A stretch of DNA of 64,000 nt from Flavobacterium croceum DSM 17960 (lineage in GTDB: Bacteria; Bacteroidota; Bacteroidia; Flavobacteriales; Flavobacteriaceae). Positions within the stretch are counted from its first letter, which is position 1, and each line of letters opens with the position of its first letter. The notes under the pieces were generated by a model. The model was not told the DNA's origin. It was given only the letters and a program-made list of their open reading frames with translations, and did no database searches. The DNA lies in contig NZ_PQNY01000003.1 of NCBI RefSeq assembly GCF_002917885.1, positions 62,001-126,000 of the forward strand, written 5' to 3'. Of this stretch, positions 34,774 through 44,377 are shown piece by piece. The position numbers and the translations under genes were made by a program.

Positions 34774-35718
34774 TTAAAATTTTAAATGCGGAATTTTAGA
34801 TGCTAATGTAGCTATTTTTTTTTCAATATTTTTTAGAAAATTTAAGTGCGTTTCGGTAGTAGGATTAAATGGTTTATGCTGGAGTGCTTTTTGTATTGCA
34901 TCTATATCTTGCATAACTTTTATAGTCTCGGGCACAAAAAAAACAGCGGTAAATTTTTTCCAAATATAATCTACAGCAAGAGCATTGGGATGAAGCATAT
35001 CTTTTTCAAAAAAACGATAATCTCGAAGTTCATCCATCACTATTTCATACGAAGGAAAATAATATATTTTTTGCTGATTTAGCATTTGGTAAACCGCAGA
35101 AAACAAATGAGCTTTACTTACATTATTTTCAAAAAAACCATCTTTGCTATGACGAACAGGAGAAATGGTAATAATACACTCAATAGTTGGGTTTATTGAG
35201 TGTATTAAGGCTATAGTATTTTTTAAACTTTGCGTTATTTCATCTACCGAAAGCAATTGCTTGGTAAACTCTTTTTGCGGAATCTTATGGCAATTGGCTA
35301 CAATAGTATTTGATTGATTGTGGTGGTAAACCCAAGAGGTTCCAAGTGTAATAATACAATGCGATAAAGTGGTTAATTGATTGTGAGTTTCTACAATAAT
35401 TTTGTTTAAAAATTGTAAAAATTGTTCTTTATCGGTGTTAGAATACTGCGAATGAACCTCAAAAGAATGCCATAAATCGTTGTGAAAAAAAAGGTCATTT
35501 TTTGTAAAATACTGTTTAAAAACAATTCTTTTCATTATTTTTTCTAATGAAACTGCATTAAAAATAATTCCAAACGGATTTATAATGGTTTTAAATTTAA
35601 AGTATTCAAATTTTGCTCCAATGTTTTCTGCAAAGCAAGAACCCAACAACAATAATTCTGAGTCATAATTAACCGTAGATGTTGGCTTTTGTATAAAAAT
35701 TGGAGTAGTAAAATTCAT
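34774..35718 (-). CDS. GSCFA-domain protein
   Basis: A 314-residue protein with the name-giving motif 'LLLLGSCFAENIGAKFEYFK' near residue 20. 'FNAVSLEKIMKRIV' and 'ECIITISPVRHSKDGFFENN' are further conserved blocks. GSCFA proteins look like SGNH-type hydrolases (the Gly-Ser at the start would be the nucleophile site), but their substrate is unknown. I use ATG 35718, since the frame upstream codes for a basic stretch unlike the family. It is followed by the DUF4230 gene. Confidence 0.88.
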   Translation of the reverse strand: MNFTTPIFIQKPTSTVNYDSELLLLGSCFAENIGAKFEYFKFKTIINPFGIIFNAVSLEKIMKRIVFKQYFTKNDLFFHNDLWHSFEVHSQYSNTDKEQFLQFLNKIIVETHNQLTTLSHCIITLGTSWVYHHNQSNTIVANCHKIPQKEFTKQLLSVDEITQSLKNTIALIHSINPTIECIITISPVRHSKDGFFENNVSKAHLFSAVYQMLNQQKIYYFPSYEIVMDELRDYRFFEKDMLHPNALAVDYIWKKFTAVFFVPETIKVMQDIDAIQKALQHKPFNPTTETHLNFLKNIEKKIATLASKIPHLKF

Positions 35719-35763
35719 ATTTATTTTACGCTTTAAAAAGAGTATTATTCTTATTCTAACAAA

Positions 35764-35793
35764 AAATCCCAATAGTTTGCACTATAGGGATTT
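35764..35793 (-). terminator. terminator of the 35815-36639 gene
   Basis: On the reverse strand, AAATCCCTATAGT and ACTATTGGGATTTTTT form a stem with one mismatch and a T-run, 22 nt past the stop codon. Confidence 0.75.
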
Positions 35794-35814
35794 AAATAGT
35801 TTTATTTATCTTGT

Positions 35815-36639
35815 TTATTGATTATAAAAATATTGATATGTAGCACTCCAATTAGGATTTACTAAATCGGTATATACTTCCAATAAGGGCATATTGTTTG
35901 AATTGTAAGTATATGTAGATGTATCATTTGTCACATTGTCTCTTTTAAGCATTATAGGGTTGTTAAAAACACCCGAGAAACCAACAATTTCTGAAGGTGT
36001 TTCTAAATCTAATTTTGAAAACCCAGTAACATTAATAAAAGGATTTGTTTTGCTGTCAAAACTAGTTTCTTGGGTCTCTGTATACTCGTTTGTTGTACCT
36101 GGGTCAAACACAACAGTCTTTTTATACGCTTGATTATTAAATAGATAAACAGTTCCTGTTGCTAAAACATCTGTTCCAGATTGTGTTATAAATGATACTG
36201 TATTGTTTGCATTATAAACATAATCTGTTATTTCAACCGTTGTTCCCTGAATATAAGTGCATTTTATCAACTTCAAATCTGTATTATATTCAAAATTTGT
36301 AGTTTCTGTTAAAACACCATTTAAAAAATAGGTCGATTTTGTTATTAAATCGTTTGTGTAAACATAATTAGTCTCTTCAATTGAATTTGAAGTAATCGTT
36401 GTCATTTTAGAGATTTTTGTCCCGTTGTATGTAAAATTGGTAGTTTCAATATCACCATTTGATAATGTCTCTATAATTTTTGTAACTAATACAGGCGTCG
36501 TTGGCGTAGGTGTGATTGGATTATTAGGGTTTTGACTGTTATTATTTGATGTTTCCAATAAACCATTATCAACAGGTTCTACGTTACAAGAAACAAAAAA
36601 CAAACTTATAACAATCAAGAAATTTAAAACTCTTTTCAT
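35815..36639 (-). CDS. lipoprotein with YD-like repeats
   Basis: A 274-residue lipoprotein (signal MKRVLNFLIVISLFFVSCNV, lipobox FVSC). An Asn/Pro/Thr-rich linker (NNNSQNPNNPITPTPTTP) is followed by repeats of the type 'TNFTYNGTKISKMTTITSNS', 'TNYVYTNDLITKSTYFLNG', 'TNFEYNTDLKLIKCTYIQG' and 'TDYVYNANNTVSFITQ'. These are relatives of the YD repeats in the two proteins at 27-30 kb. It probably folds as a surface beta-structure. The function is unknown. Confidence 0.7.
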   Translation of the reverse strand: MKRVLNFLIVISLFFVSCNVEPVDNGLLETSNNNSQNPNNPITPTPTTPVLVTKIIETLSNGDIETTNFTYNGTKISKMTTITSNSIEETNYVYTNDLITKSTYFLNGVLTETTNFEYNTDLKLIKCTYIQGTTVEITDYVYNANNTVSFITQSGTDVLATGTVYLFNNQAYKKTVVFDPGTTNEYTETQETSFDSKTNPFINVTGFSKLDLETPSEIVGFSGVFNNPIMLKRDNVTNDTSTYTYNSNNMPLLEVYTDLVNPNWSATYQYFYNQ

Positions 36640-36697
36640 ACTGATATTTACTTTTTTACAAATGTACCTAAATTATTGAGTTATTAGGTATTTAAGT

Positions 36698-39346
36698 TTA
36701 GTTTAAAAATGTTATTGCTTGGTCAAGAGCTTCTTTAATACCTGCTGGGTTTTTACCGCCAGCGGTTGCAAAAAATGGCTGACCGCCACCGCCACCTTGA
36801 ATGTATTTGCCAAGTTCGCGTACAACCTGCCCTGCATTAAGTCCTTTTTGCTCTGCTAATTCTTTAGATATATAGCAGGTAAGCATGGGCTTGTCTTCGG
36901 TAACTGTAGCCAAAACCAAAAACAAATTATTTTTGTTTTGCCCCAATTCGTAAGCTAAATCTTTAGCGCCTGTAGCATCTAAATCTACCTCAACGGCTAA
37001 AAAGTCTACACCTTGTATATTTTGTATTTGTGAAGCTAATGTTCCCTTTAAACTTTTTGCTTTTTCTTTTAATAATGCCTCTACTTGTTTTTTGAGTTTG
37101 GAATTTTCATCTTGCAATGAAACTACCGATTTTACAACATCTTGTGGATTTTTTAATGCTTCTTTTACCGAAGCAATTAAATGCTCTTGATGTGCAAAAA
37201 ACTCTTTTACAGCATGGTTTGTAATAGCTTCAACACGACGAATTCCTGCCGCTACAGCTCCTTCAGAAATTATTTTAAAATACCAAATATCTGCAGTGTT
37301 GCTTACGTGAATTCCGCCACATAATTCCATACTATCACCAAATTTAATAGCACGCACATTGTCGCCGTATTTTTCGCCAAACAATGCCATAGCACCTTCT
37401 TCAATAGCTTGTGCAAAAGGAATACTCCTTCTTTCTATTAAAGGCAAATGCTCTTGAATACGGGCATTAACAAAGTTTTCTACTTGCTGTAATTCATCAT
37501 CTGTTACTTTTGAAAAATGAGAAAAGTCAAAACGCAAATAATTTGGAGCTACCAATGAGCCTTTTTGCTCAACATGGGTTCCTAAAACAGTTCGTAAAGC
37601 TTGGTGTAGCAAGTGTGTAGCCGAGTGATTACTAGCACATAGAGCACGTAATTTTGTATTAACTTTGGCTTGGAACGTAGCATTTAGATTTTGAGGTAAT
37701 TGCTTCGCAAAATGCAAGATTAAATTGTTTTCTTTTTTAGTGTCTATAATTTCGATGGTTTCATTTGCTGAAACCAATGTGCCTTTATCGCCTACTTGCC
37801 CTCCTCCTTCTGGATAAAACGGTGTGCTATCTAACACTATTTGATACAATATTCCATCTTTTTTTGAGTCTACTTTACGAATACGTGTAATTTTTACTTC
37901 ATTTTCGGTTTGATCGTAGCCTACAAATTGTTCTACATTGCCTTCAACCAACACGTTCCAATCTTCGGTAGAAACTTCGGAAGCGGCGCGAGAACGTGCT
38001 TTTTGTTTTTCTAATTCTGTATCAAATTCGGTTTCATTAAACGTATAGCCTTTTTCTTTTAATATTAAAGCCGTTAAATCTTTTGGAAAACCAAAAGTAT
38101 CATACAATTCAAATACTTTTTCTCCTTTAACTTCATTTCCAGTTGTTTCAGCAACTACTTTTTCTAAAAGTTGTAATCCTTGCTCCAATGTTCTTAAAAA
38201 AGAAGTCTCTTCTTCACGAATTACTTGAGTTACCAAGTTTTGCTGTGTTTTTATTTCTGGGAAAAATGAGCCCATTTGAGTAGCTAAAACAGCTACCAGC
38301 TCATTGATAAAAGGTTCTTTTTTGTTTAAAAATGTAAATCCGTAACGAATGGCACGACGCAAAATTCTACGAATAACATAACCCGCACCTGTGTTTGATG
38401 GCAACTGTCCATCGGCAATAGCAAAAGCAACCGCACGCACATGGTCTACAATAACACGAATAGCAATATTGATTTTGTTTTGCTCTTGAGATTCTTCACT
38501 ATCGTTCAGAATGACATTATTAGGTGTATATTTTAAACCTGTAATTTGTTCAATTTTCTCAATTAGTGGTGTAAAAACATCGGTGTCGTAGTTTGAAGTA
38601 ACGCCTTGCATTGCCATACACAAACGCTCAAATCCCATACCTGTATCGACGTGTTGCGCAGGTAATTTTTCTAGAGAACCATCGGCTTTACGGTTGAATT
38701 CCATAAAAACATTATTCCAAATTTCTACCACTTGCGGATGATCGGCATTTACTAAATCTCTACCTGAAACTGCATTTCTTTCGGCATCTGAACGTAAATC
38801 GATATGAATTTCTGAACATGGACCACATGGACCTTGATCGCCCATTTCCCAAAAGTTGTCTTTTTTATTTCCTAAAATAATACGATCTTCTGCAACGTAT
38901 TGTTTCCAAATATCAAAGGCTTCTTGATCAAAAGGAACATTTTCTGCTGGATTTCCTTCAAATACTGAAACATACAAACGGTCTTTATCAAGTTTTAAAA
39001 CCTCGGTAAGAAATTCCCAAGCCCAAGCCAGTGCCTCTTTTTTAAAATAATCACCAAACGACCAGTTGCCCAGCATTTCAAACATAGTGTGGTGATAGGT
39101 ATCAAAACCTACATCTTCCAAATCGTTGTGTTTGCCCGAAACACGAAGACATTTTTGGGTATCGGCAATTCGTTTGCTTTTTGGTGTTCCGTTGCCCAAA
39201 AAATATTCTTTAAACTGTGCCATTCCCGAATTGTTAAACATAAGGGTTGGGTCGTCTTTTAATACAATAGGTGCTGATGGAACGATTAAATGCTCTTTGC
39301 TTTTAAAAAAATCTAAATATGCTTTACGAATGTCTTGCGATTTCAT
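36698..39346 (-). CDS. alaS: alanyl-tRNA synthetase with an in-frame repeat insertion
   Basis: An 882-residue class II synthetase. The aminoacylation core shows '[20 protein letters not shown]', '[20 protein letters not shown]' and '[20 protein letters not shown]'. The editing domain has the zinc motif '[20 protein letters not shown]' and 'CGGIHV'. The C-terminal C-Ala region ends [14 protein letters not shown]. Residues about 277-286 read [10 protein letters not shown], the translation of a common palindromic repeat, lying between 'ITGLKYTPN' and '[15 protein letters not shown]'. The rest is normal, so the enzyme should be active. Confidence 0.96.
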   Translation of the reverse strand: MKSQDIRKAYLDFFKSKEHLIVPSAPIVLKDDPTLMFNNSGMAQFKEYFLGNGTPKSKRIADTQKCLRVSGKHNDLEDVGFDTYHHTMFEMLGNWSFGDYFKKEALAWAWEFLTEVLKLDKDRLYVSVFEGNPAENVPFDQEAFDIWKQYVAEDRIILGNKKDNFWEMGDQGPCGPCSEIHIDLRSDAERNAVSGRDLVNADHPQVVEIWNNVFMEFNRKADGSLEKLPAQHVDTGMGFERLCMAMQGVTSNYDTDVFTPLIEKIEQITGLKYTPNNVILNDSEESQEQNKINIAIRVIVDHVRAVAFAIADGQLPSNTGAGYVIRRILRRAIRYGFTFLNKKEPFINELVAVLATQMGSFFPEIKTQQNLVTQVIREEETSFLRTLEQGLQLLEKVVAETTGNEVKGEKVFELYDTFGFPKDLTALILKEKGYTFNETEFDTELEKQKARSRAASEVSTEDWNVLVEGNVEQFVGYDQTENEVKITRIRKVDSKKDGILYQIVLDSTPFYPEGGGQVGDKGTLVSANETIEIIDTKKENNLILHFAKQLPQNLNATFQAKVNTKLRALCASNHSATHLLHQALRTVLGTHVEQKGSLVAPNYLRFDFSHFSKVTDDELQQVENFVNARIQEHLPLIERRSIPFAQAIEEGAMALFGEKYGDNVRAIKFGDSMELCGGIHVSNTADIWYFKIISEGAVAAGIRRVEAITNHAVKEFFAHQEHLIASVKEALKNPQDVVKSVVSLQDENSKLKKQVEALLKEKAKSLKGTLASQIQNIQGVDFLAVEVDLDATGAKDLAYELGQNKNNLFLVLATVTEDKPMLTCYISKELAEQKGLNAGQVVRELGKYIQGGGGGQPFFATAGGKNPAGIKEALDQAITFLN
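38488..38515 (-). repeat. palindromic repeat (ATTCTGAACGATAGTGAAGAAT type) inside alaS
   Basis: On the reverse strand, GTCATTCTGAACGATAGTGA continues AGAATCTC. I recognise this as an intergenic repeat found in many Bacteroidetes. ATTCT and AGAAT form the outer stem. It is read in frame as VILNDSEES within alanyl-tRNA synthetase. Confidence 0.85.
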
Positions 39347-39570
39347 GTGTTTTTGTTTACAGAAATTAAAATGGTTTATTCTTATAGCCCTGATAGCGCC
39401 AAATAGCTCGCAACGAAGTGAAGACTATGGGCAATAGCAGGAAAATGGACTACAAAAATGCCAAAAGTTTCGCTTCTAAAAAAATAAAATTAGATTTAGT
39501 TTGAAACATTTCTTAAATTTGTTCGTATAAGTGTATAAAGCACTTAGTTTTAGTTTGGAAATTCTATAAA

Positions 39571-40551
39571 ATGGCAAAAAAAGTTAAGTATTATTATGAC
39601 CCCGAAAGTTTGGCTTTTAGGAAACTAAAAACCAAAAAAAGAAAAAAAATAGGTTATATTTTACTGTTCTTAGTATCGTCGGCTTTATTTGGTTTTTTGT
39701 GTTTTGTTTTGTTTATGAATGTTCCATTTTTGGAAACTCCAAAAGATAAAATTCAGCATCGAGAAATAGAAAATTTGAAAATAAATTACTCGATTATTAA
39801 ACGTAAATTGGATAATATTGACGAGGTTTTGACAGCTATAGAAGATCGCGACAACAACTTGTACCGGGTTTATTTTAACAGTGCTCCCATAACCGAGCAA
39901 AAACGTAGAGAGGGTTTTATTGATGCTCATAGGTATAAAGAATTGGAAGGTTTTAACAATTCAGACTTGGTAATTTCTACCACAAAAAGAGTAGACGAAT
40001 TGACAAAAGCATTGGTTATCCAATCTAAATCGCTTGACGAAATATTGCGTTTGGCAAAATCTAAAGATAAATTATTGAGTGCTATACCTGCTATTCAACC
40101 TGTAAAAAATGAAGATTTAAAGCACATGGCTTCTGGGTTTGGTTATAGAAGTGATCCTTTTACAAAAGCAAGAAAAATGCACGAAGGCATGGATTTTACG
40201 GCACCAACAGGAACACCTATTTATGCTACAGGCGATGGCGTTGTGCGAAAGGCAGATAATTCGCTATCGGGGTATGGAAATCATATAGAAATAGAACATG
40301 GATATGGGTATTTAACATTGTATGCTCATTTAAGTAGTTACAAAGTAAGACCTGGACAACGCATAAAACGTGGAGATGTTATTGGTTTGGTAGGAAGTAC
40401 AGGAAGAAGTCAAGCACCACATTTACATTATGAAGTTCATAAGGATGGTAAAGTGGTGAATCCTATTAATTTTTACTACGGAAATATATCGGCTGTAGAA
40501 TATGTGGCTATCTCAAAAATTGCTAATCAAGAAAACCAATCGCTCGACTAA
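39571..40551 (+). CDS. M23-family metallopeptidase, membrane anchored
   Basis: A 326-residue peptidoglycan hydrolase-like protein with a basic N-terminus and one membrane helix near residues 29-50 (YILLFLVSSALFGFLCFVLF). A coiled-coil stretch follows, then the LytM/M23 domain. Zinc ligands are visible in 'HMASGFGYRSDPFTKARKMH', 'GMDFTAPTGTP' and 'APHLHYEVHKDGKVVNP' (HxH). Members cut peptidoglycan cross-links in growth or division. The next gene begins at its stop codon. Confidence 0.93.
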   Translation: MAKKVKYYYDPESLAFRKLKTKKRKKIGYILLFLVSSALFGFLCFVLFMNVPFLETPKDKIQHREIENLKINYSIIKRKLDNIDEVLTAIEDRDNNLYRVYFNSAPITEQKRREGFIDAHRYKELEGFNNSDLVISTTKRVDELTKALVIQSKSLDEILRLAKSKDKLLSAIPAIQPVKNEDLKHMASGFGYRSDPFTKARKMHEGMDFTAPTGTPIYATGDGVVRKADNSLSGYGNHIEIEHGYGYLTLYAHLSSYKVRPGQRIKRGDVIGLVGSTGRSQAPHLHYEVHKDGKVVNPINFYYGNISAVEYVAISKIANQENQSLD

Positions 40552-40883
40552 TGCATATAGATTTACCTTCTGAAAAACTTTACTATAGTATAGGCGAAAT
40601 TGCCGTAGCTTTTGACGTGAATGCTTCTTTAATTCGGTTTTGGGACAAAGAGTTTGATATATTAAAACCTAAAAAGAATGCCAAAGGAAACCGAATGTTT
40701 ACAAAAGAAGATGTCAAAAATTTACAATTGATATACCATTTGGTAAAAGAACGAGGTTTTACACTAGATGGCGCTAAAACATATTTAAAAGATAATCAGA
40801 AAAAAACGTTAGAAAATTTTGAAATTATCCATAAACTAGAAACCATAAAAGCCGAATTATTAAAAATAAAAAATCAACTTTAG
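40551..40883 (+). CDS. MerR-family transcriptional regulator
   Basis: A 110-residue regulator with a MerR-type winged helix-turn-helix ('LYYSIGEIAVAFDVNASLIR', 'FWDKEFDILKPKKNAKGNRM', 'FTKEDVKNLQLIYHLVKERG') and a short coiled-coil tail. There is no ligand domain and no cysteine-rich metal site. It starts on the last base of the M23 peptidase stop, so the two are co-translated; this pairing is common in Flavobacteriaceae. Confidence 0.92.
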   Translation: MHIDLPSEKLYYSIGEIAVAFDVNASLIRFWDKEFDILKPKKNAKGNRMFTKEDVKNLQLIYHLVKERGFTLDGAKTYLKDNQKKTLENFEIIHKLETIKAELLKIKNQL

Positions 40884-40937
40884 GTACGGTTTTTGTAAAA
40901 ACAAACACAAATTAATATAACTTAAAAAACAAACACT

Positions 40938-41543
40938 ATGAGAAAATTTTTGCCTTGGATTTTGGTAGGAGTCCTTTTACTATTCGGATATTTCTATTTT
41001 AAAGGAATTAACAACACTGCTGTTCGATTAAATCAAGATATTTCTGAAGCTTGGGGTAATGTTGAAACTGCATATCAAAGAAGAAATGATTTGATTGTAA
41101 ATTTGGTTAAAACTGTACAAGGAGCCGCTGAATATGAAAAAGGAACTTTAGAATCTGTAATAAAAGCTCGTTCTGAAGCTACTAAAACAGTAATCGACCC
41201 TACAAATATTACTCCTGAACAACTCGATAAATTTAGTCAAAATCAAAGTGCATTATCTAGGTTACTAGTAACTGTTGAACAGTATCCTAGCTTACAAGCA
41301 AACGAAAACTTTAGAAAACTTCAAGATGAATTGGCTAGTACAGAAAATCAAATTTTAACGGCTAGAACACGTTTTAATGAGGCTGTTAAACCTTATAATA
41401 ATCATGTAAGTGTTTTCCCTAATAATATTTTTGCTGGATGGTTTGGCTATAAAGAAAAACCATATTTTAAAGCTGAAGCTGGAGCTGAAAAAGCACCCGA
41501 AGTAGAATTTAACTTTGATAAAAACACCGAAGACAAAAAATAA
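40938..41543 (+). CDS. LemA-family protein
   Basis: A 201-residue protein with one N-terminal membrane segment ('WILVGVLLLFGYFYFKGI'). The LemA helical bundle follows: 'NQDISEAWGNVETAYQRRND', 'LIVNLVKTVQGAAEYEKGTL', 'LQDELASTENQILTARTRFN'. The conserved 'YNNHVSVFPNNIFAGWFGYK' closes the domain. The function is not known. It is the first of a three-gene unit with two TPM-domain proteins and overlaps the next gene by 1 nt. Confidence 0.93.
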   Translation: MRKFLPWILVGVLLLFGYFYFKGINNTAVRLNQDISEAWGNVETAYQRRNDLIVNLVKTVQGAAEYEKGTLESVIKARSEATKTVIDPTNITPEQLDKFSQNQSALSRLLVTVEQYPSLQANENFRKLQDELASTENQILTARTRFNEAVKPYNNHVSVFPNNIFAGWFGYKEKPYFKAEAGAEKAPEVEFNFDKNTEDKK

Positions 41544-41983
41544 TGTCTAAAGTAGAAGCTTTTCTTACCCAAGAAGAAGAACAAGAAATTGTAGAAGCCA
41601 TTAGACTCGCCGAACTTAATACTTCTGGCGAAATAAGAGTGCATCTAGAAAAATCTTCTGAAAAAACAGTATTACAACGTGCTATAGAAGTGTTTCATTG
41701 GCTTAAAATGGACGCTACTCAAGAGCATAATGGTGTGCTTATTTATGTTGCCATAAAAGACAAAACGTTTGCCATTTATGGCGACAAAGGCATACATGAA
41801 AAAGTAACCGATAATTTTTGGAATACTACCAAAGATGTCATGCAAAAACATTTTAGAGATGGTAACTTTAAAGAAGGATTGGTACAAGGAATTACAGAAG
41901 CTGGCAAACAATTAAAAATTCATTTTCCTTATCAAACCAATGATACAAATGAGTTGAGCAACGAAATATCTTTTGGAGAATGA
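41543..41983 (+). CDS. TPM-domain protein, soluble
   Basis: A 146-residue protein made of one TPM domain ('FLTQEEEQEIVEAIRLAELN', 'TSGEIRVHLEKSS', 'VLIYVAIKDKTFAIYGDKG'). No signal peptide is seen. TPM domains (TLP18.3/Psb32/MOLO-1) are linked to phosphatase activity or membrane-protein maintenance. It lies between lemA and the second TPM gene, overlapping both by a few nt, so the three proteins are likely one system. Confidence 0.9.
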   Translation: MSKVEAFLTQEEEQEIVEAIRLAELNTSGEIRVHLEKSSEKTVLQRAIEVFHWLKMDATQEHNGVLIYVAIKDKTFAIYGDKGIHEKVTDNFWNTTKDVMQKHFRDGNFKEGLVQGITEAGKQLKIHFPYQTNDTNELSNEISFGE

Positions 41984-42771
41984 AAAAATCTATCCTTTTT
42001 AGTTTCTTTTTGCTTCTAGTCTCGATTGCTGCAAAGGCACAATTTACAATACCTGAAAAACCTAGTTTTCAAACTTCGGTATACGACTATGCAAAATTGC
42101 TTAGTGATTCTGAAAAAAGCCAACTAGAACAAAAGTTAATTCACTATGCCGATACTACTTCTACACAAATAGTAGTGGTTACTATTGAATCGTTAAAAGG
42201 CGAAGATATTGGTTTACTCACTCCAAAGTGGGGACATCAGTGGGGTGTAGGAGGAAGTGAAAAAAACGATAACGGCGTTATGATTTTGCTGGCTAGAGAT
42301 GAAAGAAAGATATGGATATCACCTGGCTATGGTGTTGAAGATAAATTAACCGCAGGTATTACAGGAACTATAGTAAGAAACGAAATCGTACCCGAATTTA
42401 AAGCAGGTAGTTATTACAATGGATTAGACAAAGGAACTTCTGCTATTATAGATGTTTTAAAAGGAACTTACAAAGGTACACGCCAAGAAAACAATAGTGA
42501 TGGCAGTATTTTTCCGATAGTTGTTTTTATTTTTATATTCATCATTATTATCATCATTTTATCAAAAAGTAAAGGCGGTGGCAATGGTAATTCTGGTAGG
42601 TTTTCTGGGCCAGATTTAAGCGACATCATTATTTTAAGCCGTATGGGAAGAGGTGGAAGTTTTGGTGGTGGTTTTGGTAGTGGTGGCTTTGGCGGTGGAT
42701 CTTCTGGAGGTTTTGGTGGCGGCTTTGGCGGCGGTGGCTTCTCTGGAGGCGGAGCTGGAGGTAGTTGGTAA
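41980..42771 (+). CDS. TPM-domain membrane protein with glycine-rich tail (YgcG-like)
   Basis: A 263-residue protein with signal MKKSILFSFFLLLVSIAAKA, an extracytoplasmic TPM domain ('VYDYAKLLSDSEKSQLEQKL', 'NDNGVMILLARDERKIWISP'), one membrane helix near residues 172-193 and a cytoplasmic tail. The tail is almost all Gly/Ser/Phe from about residue 222 to the end. This is the YgcG layout. It overlaps the previous gene by 4 nt and ends the lemA unit. Confidence 0.92.
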   Translation: MKKSILFSFFLLLVSIAAKAQFTIPEKPSFQTSVYDYAKLLSDSEKSQLEQKLIHYADTTSTQIVVVTIESLKGEDIGLLTPKWGHQWGVGGSEKNDNGVMILLARDERKIWISPGYGVEDKLTAGITGTIVRNEIVPEFKAGSYYNGLDKGTSAIIDVLKGTYKGTRQENNSDGSIFPIVVFIFIFIIIIIILSKSKGGGNGNSGRFSGPDLSDIIILSRMGRGGSFGGGFGSGGFGGGSSGGFGGGFGGGGFSGGGAGGSW

Positions 42772-42809
42772 ATTCTAATTAATAATTCTATATAAAATAT
42801 ACTTATAAA

Positions 42810-42840
42810 AAAGGCTGCACTAATTTTGAGTGCAGCCTTT
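42810..42840. terminator. bidirectional terminator
   Basis: A perfect 12-bp stem, AAAGGCTGCACT with AGTGCAGCCTTT, has a 7-nt loop. It serves the lemA unit and the convergent deoxynucleoside kinase gene. Confidence 0.92.
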
Positions 42841-42860
42841 AAATTTTATAAAATATATAT

Positions 42861-43475
42861 TTAAAACAAACCATTCAATTCGGCGTCAATTCTATTTATA
42901 ATATCTCCTAAATCTTCTGGATTGTTTACAAAATCAATATTATCAACATCTATAATTAGCAGCTTGCCCTTGTTGTATGTTTGTATCCAAGCTTCATAGC
43001 GTTCGTTTAAACGGCTTAAATAATCTATAGAAATAGAATTTTCATATTCTCTACCACGCATATGTATTTGTTTCACCAAATTGGGTATCGAACTACGCAA
43101 ATATATAAGTAAATCGGGAGCTTCTACCAAGCCTTCCATAAGTTCGAAAAGTGAGCTATAATTTTCAAAATCTCTATTGGTCATTAAACCCATAGCATGA
43201 AGATTGGGTGCAAAAATATGAGCATCTTCATAGATTGTTCTGTCTTGAATAATTTTTTTACCACTTTGACGTATTTGTAAAACTTGACGAAATCTACTAT
43301 TAAGGAAATAAATTTGTAAATTAAAACTCCAACGCTCCATTTGATGATAAAAATCGTCAAGGTAAGGGTTGTCTACCACATCTTCAAAATGAGGTTCCCA
43401 TTTAAAATGTTTTGCCAAAAATTTTGTTAATGTAGTTTTACCTGCTCCAATATTGCCCGCAACTGCTATATGCAT
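42861..43475 (-). CDS. deoxynucleoside kinase
   Basis: A 204-residue P-loop kinase of the dNK/dGK family. 'HIAVAGNIGAGKTTLTKFLA' is the P-loop, 'IIQDRTIYEDAHIFAPNLH' holds the DRx substrate motif, and 'LIYLRSSIPNLVKQIHMRGR' is the lid region. The enzyme phosphorylates deoxynucleosides in salvage. It is 1 nt downstream of the 43477-44262 gene. Confidence 0.92.
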   Translation of the reverse strand: MHIAVAGNIGAGKTTLTKFLAKHFKWEPHFEDVVDNPYLDDFYHQMERWSFNLQIYFLNSRFRQVLQIRQSGKKIIQDRTIYEDAHIFAPNLHAMGLMTNRDFENYSSLFELMEGLVEAPDLLIYLRSSIPNLVKQIHMRGREYENSISIDYLSRLNERYEAWIQTYNKGKLLIIDVDNIDFVNNPEDLGDIINRIDAELNGLF

Positions 43476-43476
43476 T

Positions 43477-44262
43477 TTATTTTTTTATTTGAAAAGTTAG
43501 TATCTCTTGGTTTGTAAAAGTAGATAAAATTCCATTTTTGAGCCAAAGGTTTTTACCTAAAAAGTTATCCACATAAATATCTTGTATTTGTCTTTTTTGT
43601 AAGTTGTAATATACCATCTTCAAATCATCATAAAAAATTACATCATCAGTATTACCCAATATAATATGGCTTTGTGGATAAGGGTTTTCTAAATTATCTA
43701 TTACTCCAAATCTATTTAGTGTATGCAGTTTATTCAACTTATCAAACCAAATAAAATAATTGTAGTTATTGGCATAATGTACAATATTATTTTCAATTGG
43801 ATTGGAAATAAATCGATAGCTTAACGTGTTGTAATTAAGCAAACCTATTTTTTGTTGAAGTGTATCAAAAAACCAAAGCTCATTTTGACTCGATAGCCCT
43901 AAAAGAGATAGTAAAAGTGGCTCTTGCAATTGATTGAAGTTAATGGTTTTTATTTCATTAAATTGATTATCGAGTAAAACACAACTATTAAAATCGGCAT
44001 AAAACACAACAATCAACAATGGATTAAGCGTATCTACACTAGAAATTTTTCCTAAAGAAACATTTTGATAGCTAAATATTTTATCGCTGGTTTTTTTGTA
44101 TAAAATTGAAGCATTAGAATAGTAATAATTACCCAAAACATCTGTACCATAATACGTATCGGCTACTACTTTTACCGCATTACTTTGGTAATAATTTAGG
44201 TTTTGAGCCCAAGAAAATGAAATCAAAAAATAAAGCAGTACACTAAAAATAACATTCTTCAT
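43477..44262 (-). CDS. hypothetical exported protein
   Basis: A 261-residue protein with signal MKNVIFSVLLYFLISFSWAQ. It has repeated strands such as 'VLGNYYYSNASILYKKTSDK' and 'LLGLSSQNELWFFDTLQQK' that suggest a small beta-propeller. I recognise no named family. It shares an operon with the deoxynucleoside kinase (1-nt gap), which may be chance. Confidence 0.65.
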   Translation of the reverse strand: MKNVIFSVLLYFLISFSWAQNLNYYQSNAVKVVADTYYGTDVLGNYYYSNASILYKKTSDKIFSYQNVSLGKISSVDTLNPLLIVVFYADFNSCVLLDNQFNEIKTINFNQLQEPLLLSLLGLSSQNELWFFDTLQQKIGLLNYNTLSYRFISNPIENNIVHYANNYNYFIWFDKLNKLHTLNRFGVIDNLENPYPQSHIILGNTDDVIFYDDLKMVYYNLQKRQIQDIYVDNFLGKNLWLKNGILSTFTNQEILTFQIKK

Positions 44263-44377
44263 GTAGCTAATTTACAATAAAGTAAATATAAAAAATATAT
44301 TGAGCGTGAATATTTTAACAATTTATTGGTAACAAAGCTTTTTACATTTAGACATATTTGTACAAAATATAAACATA

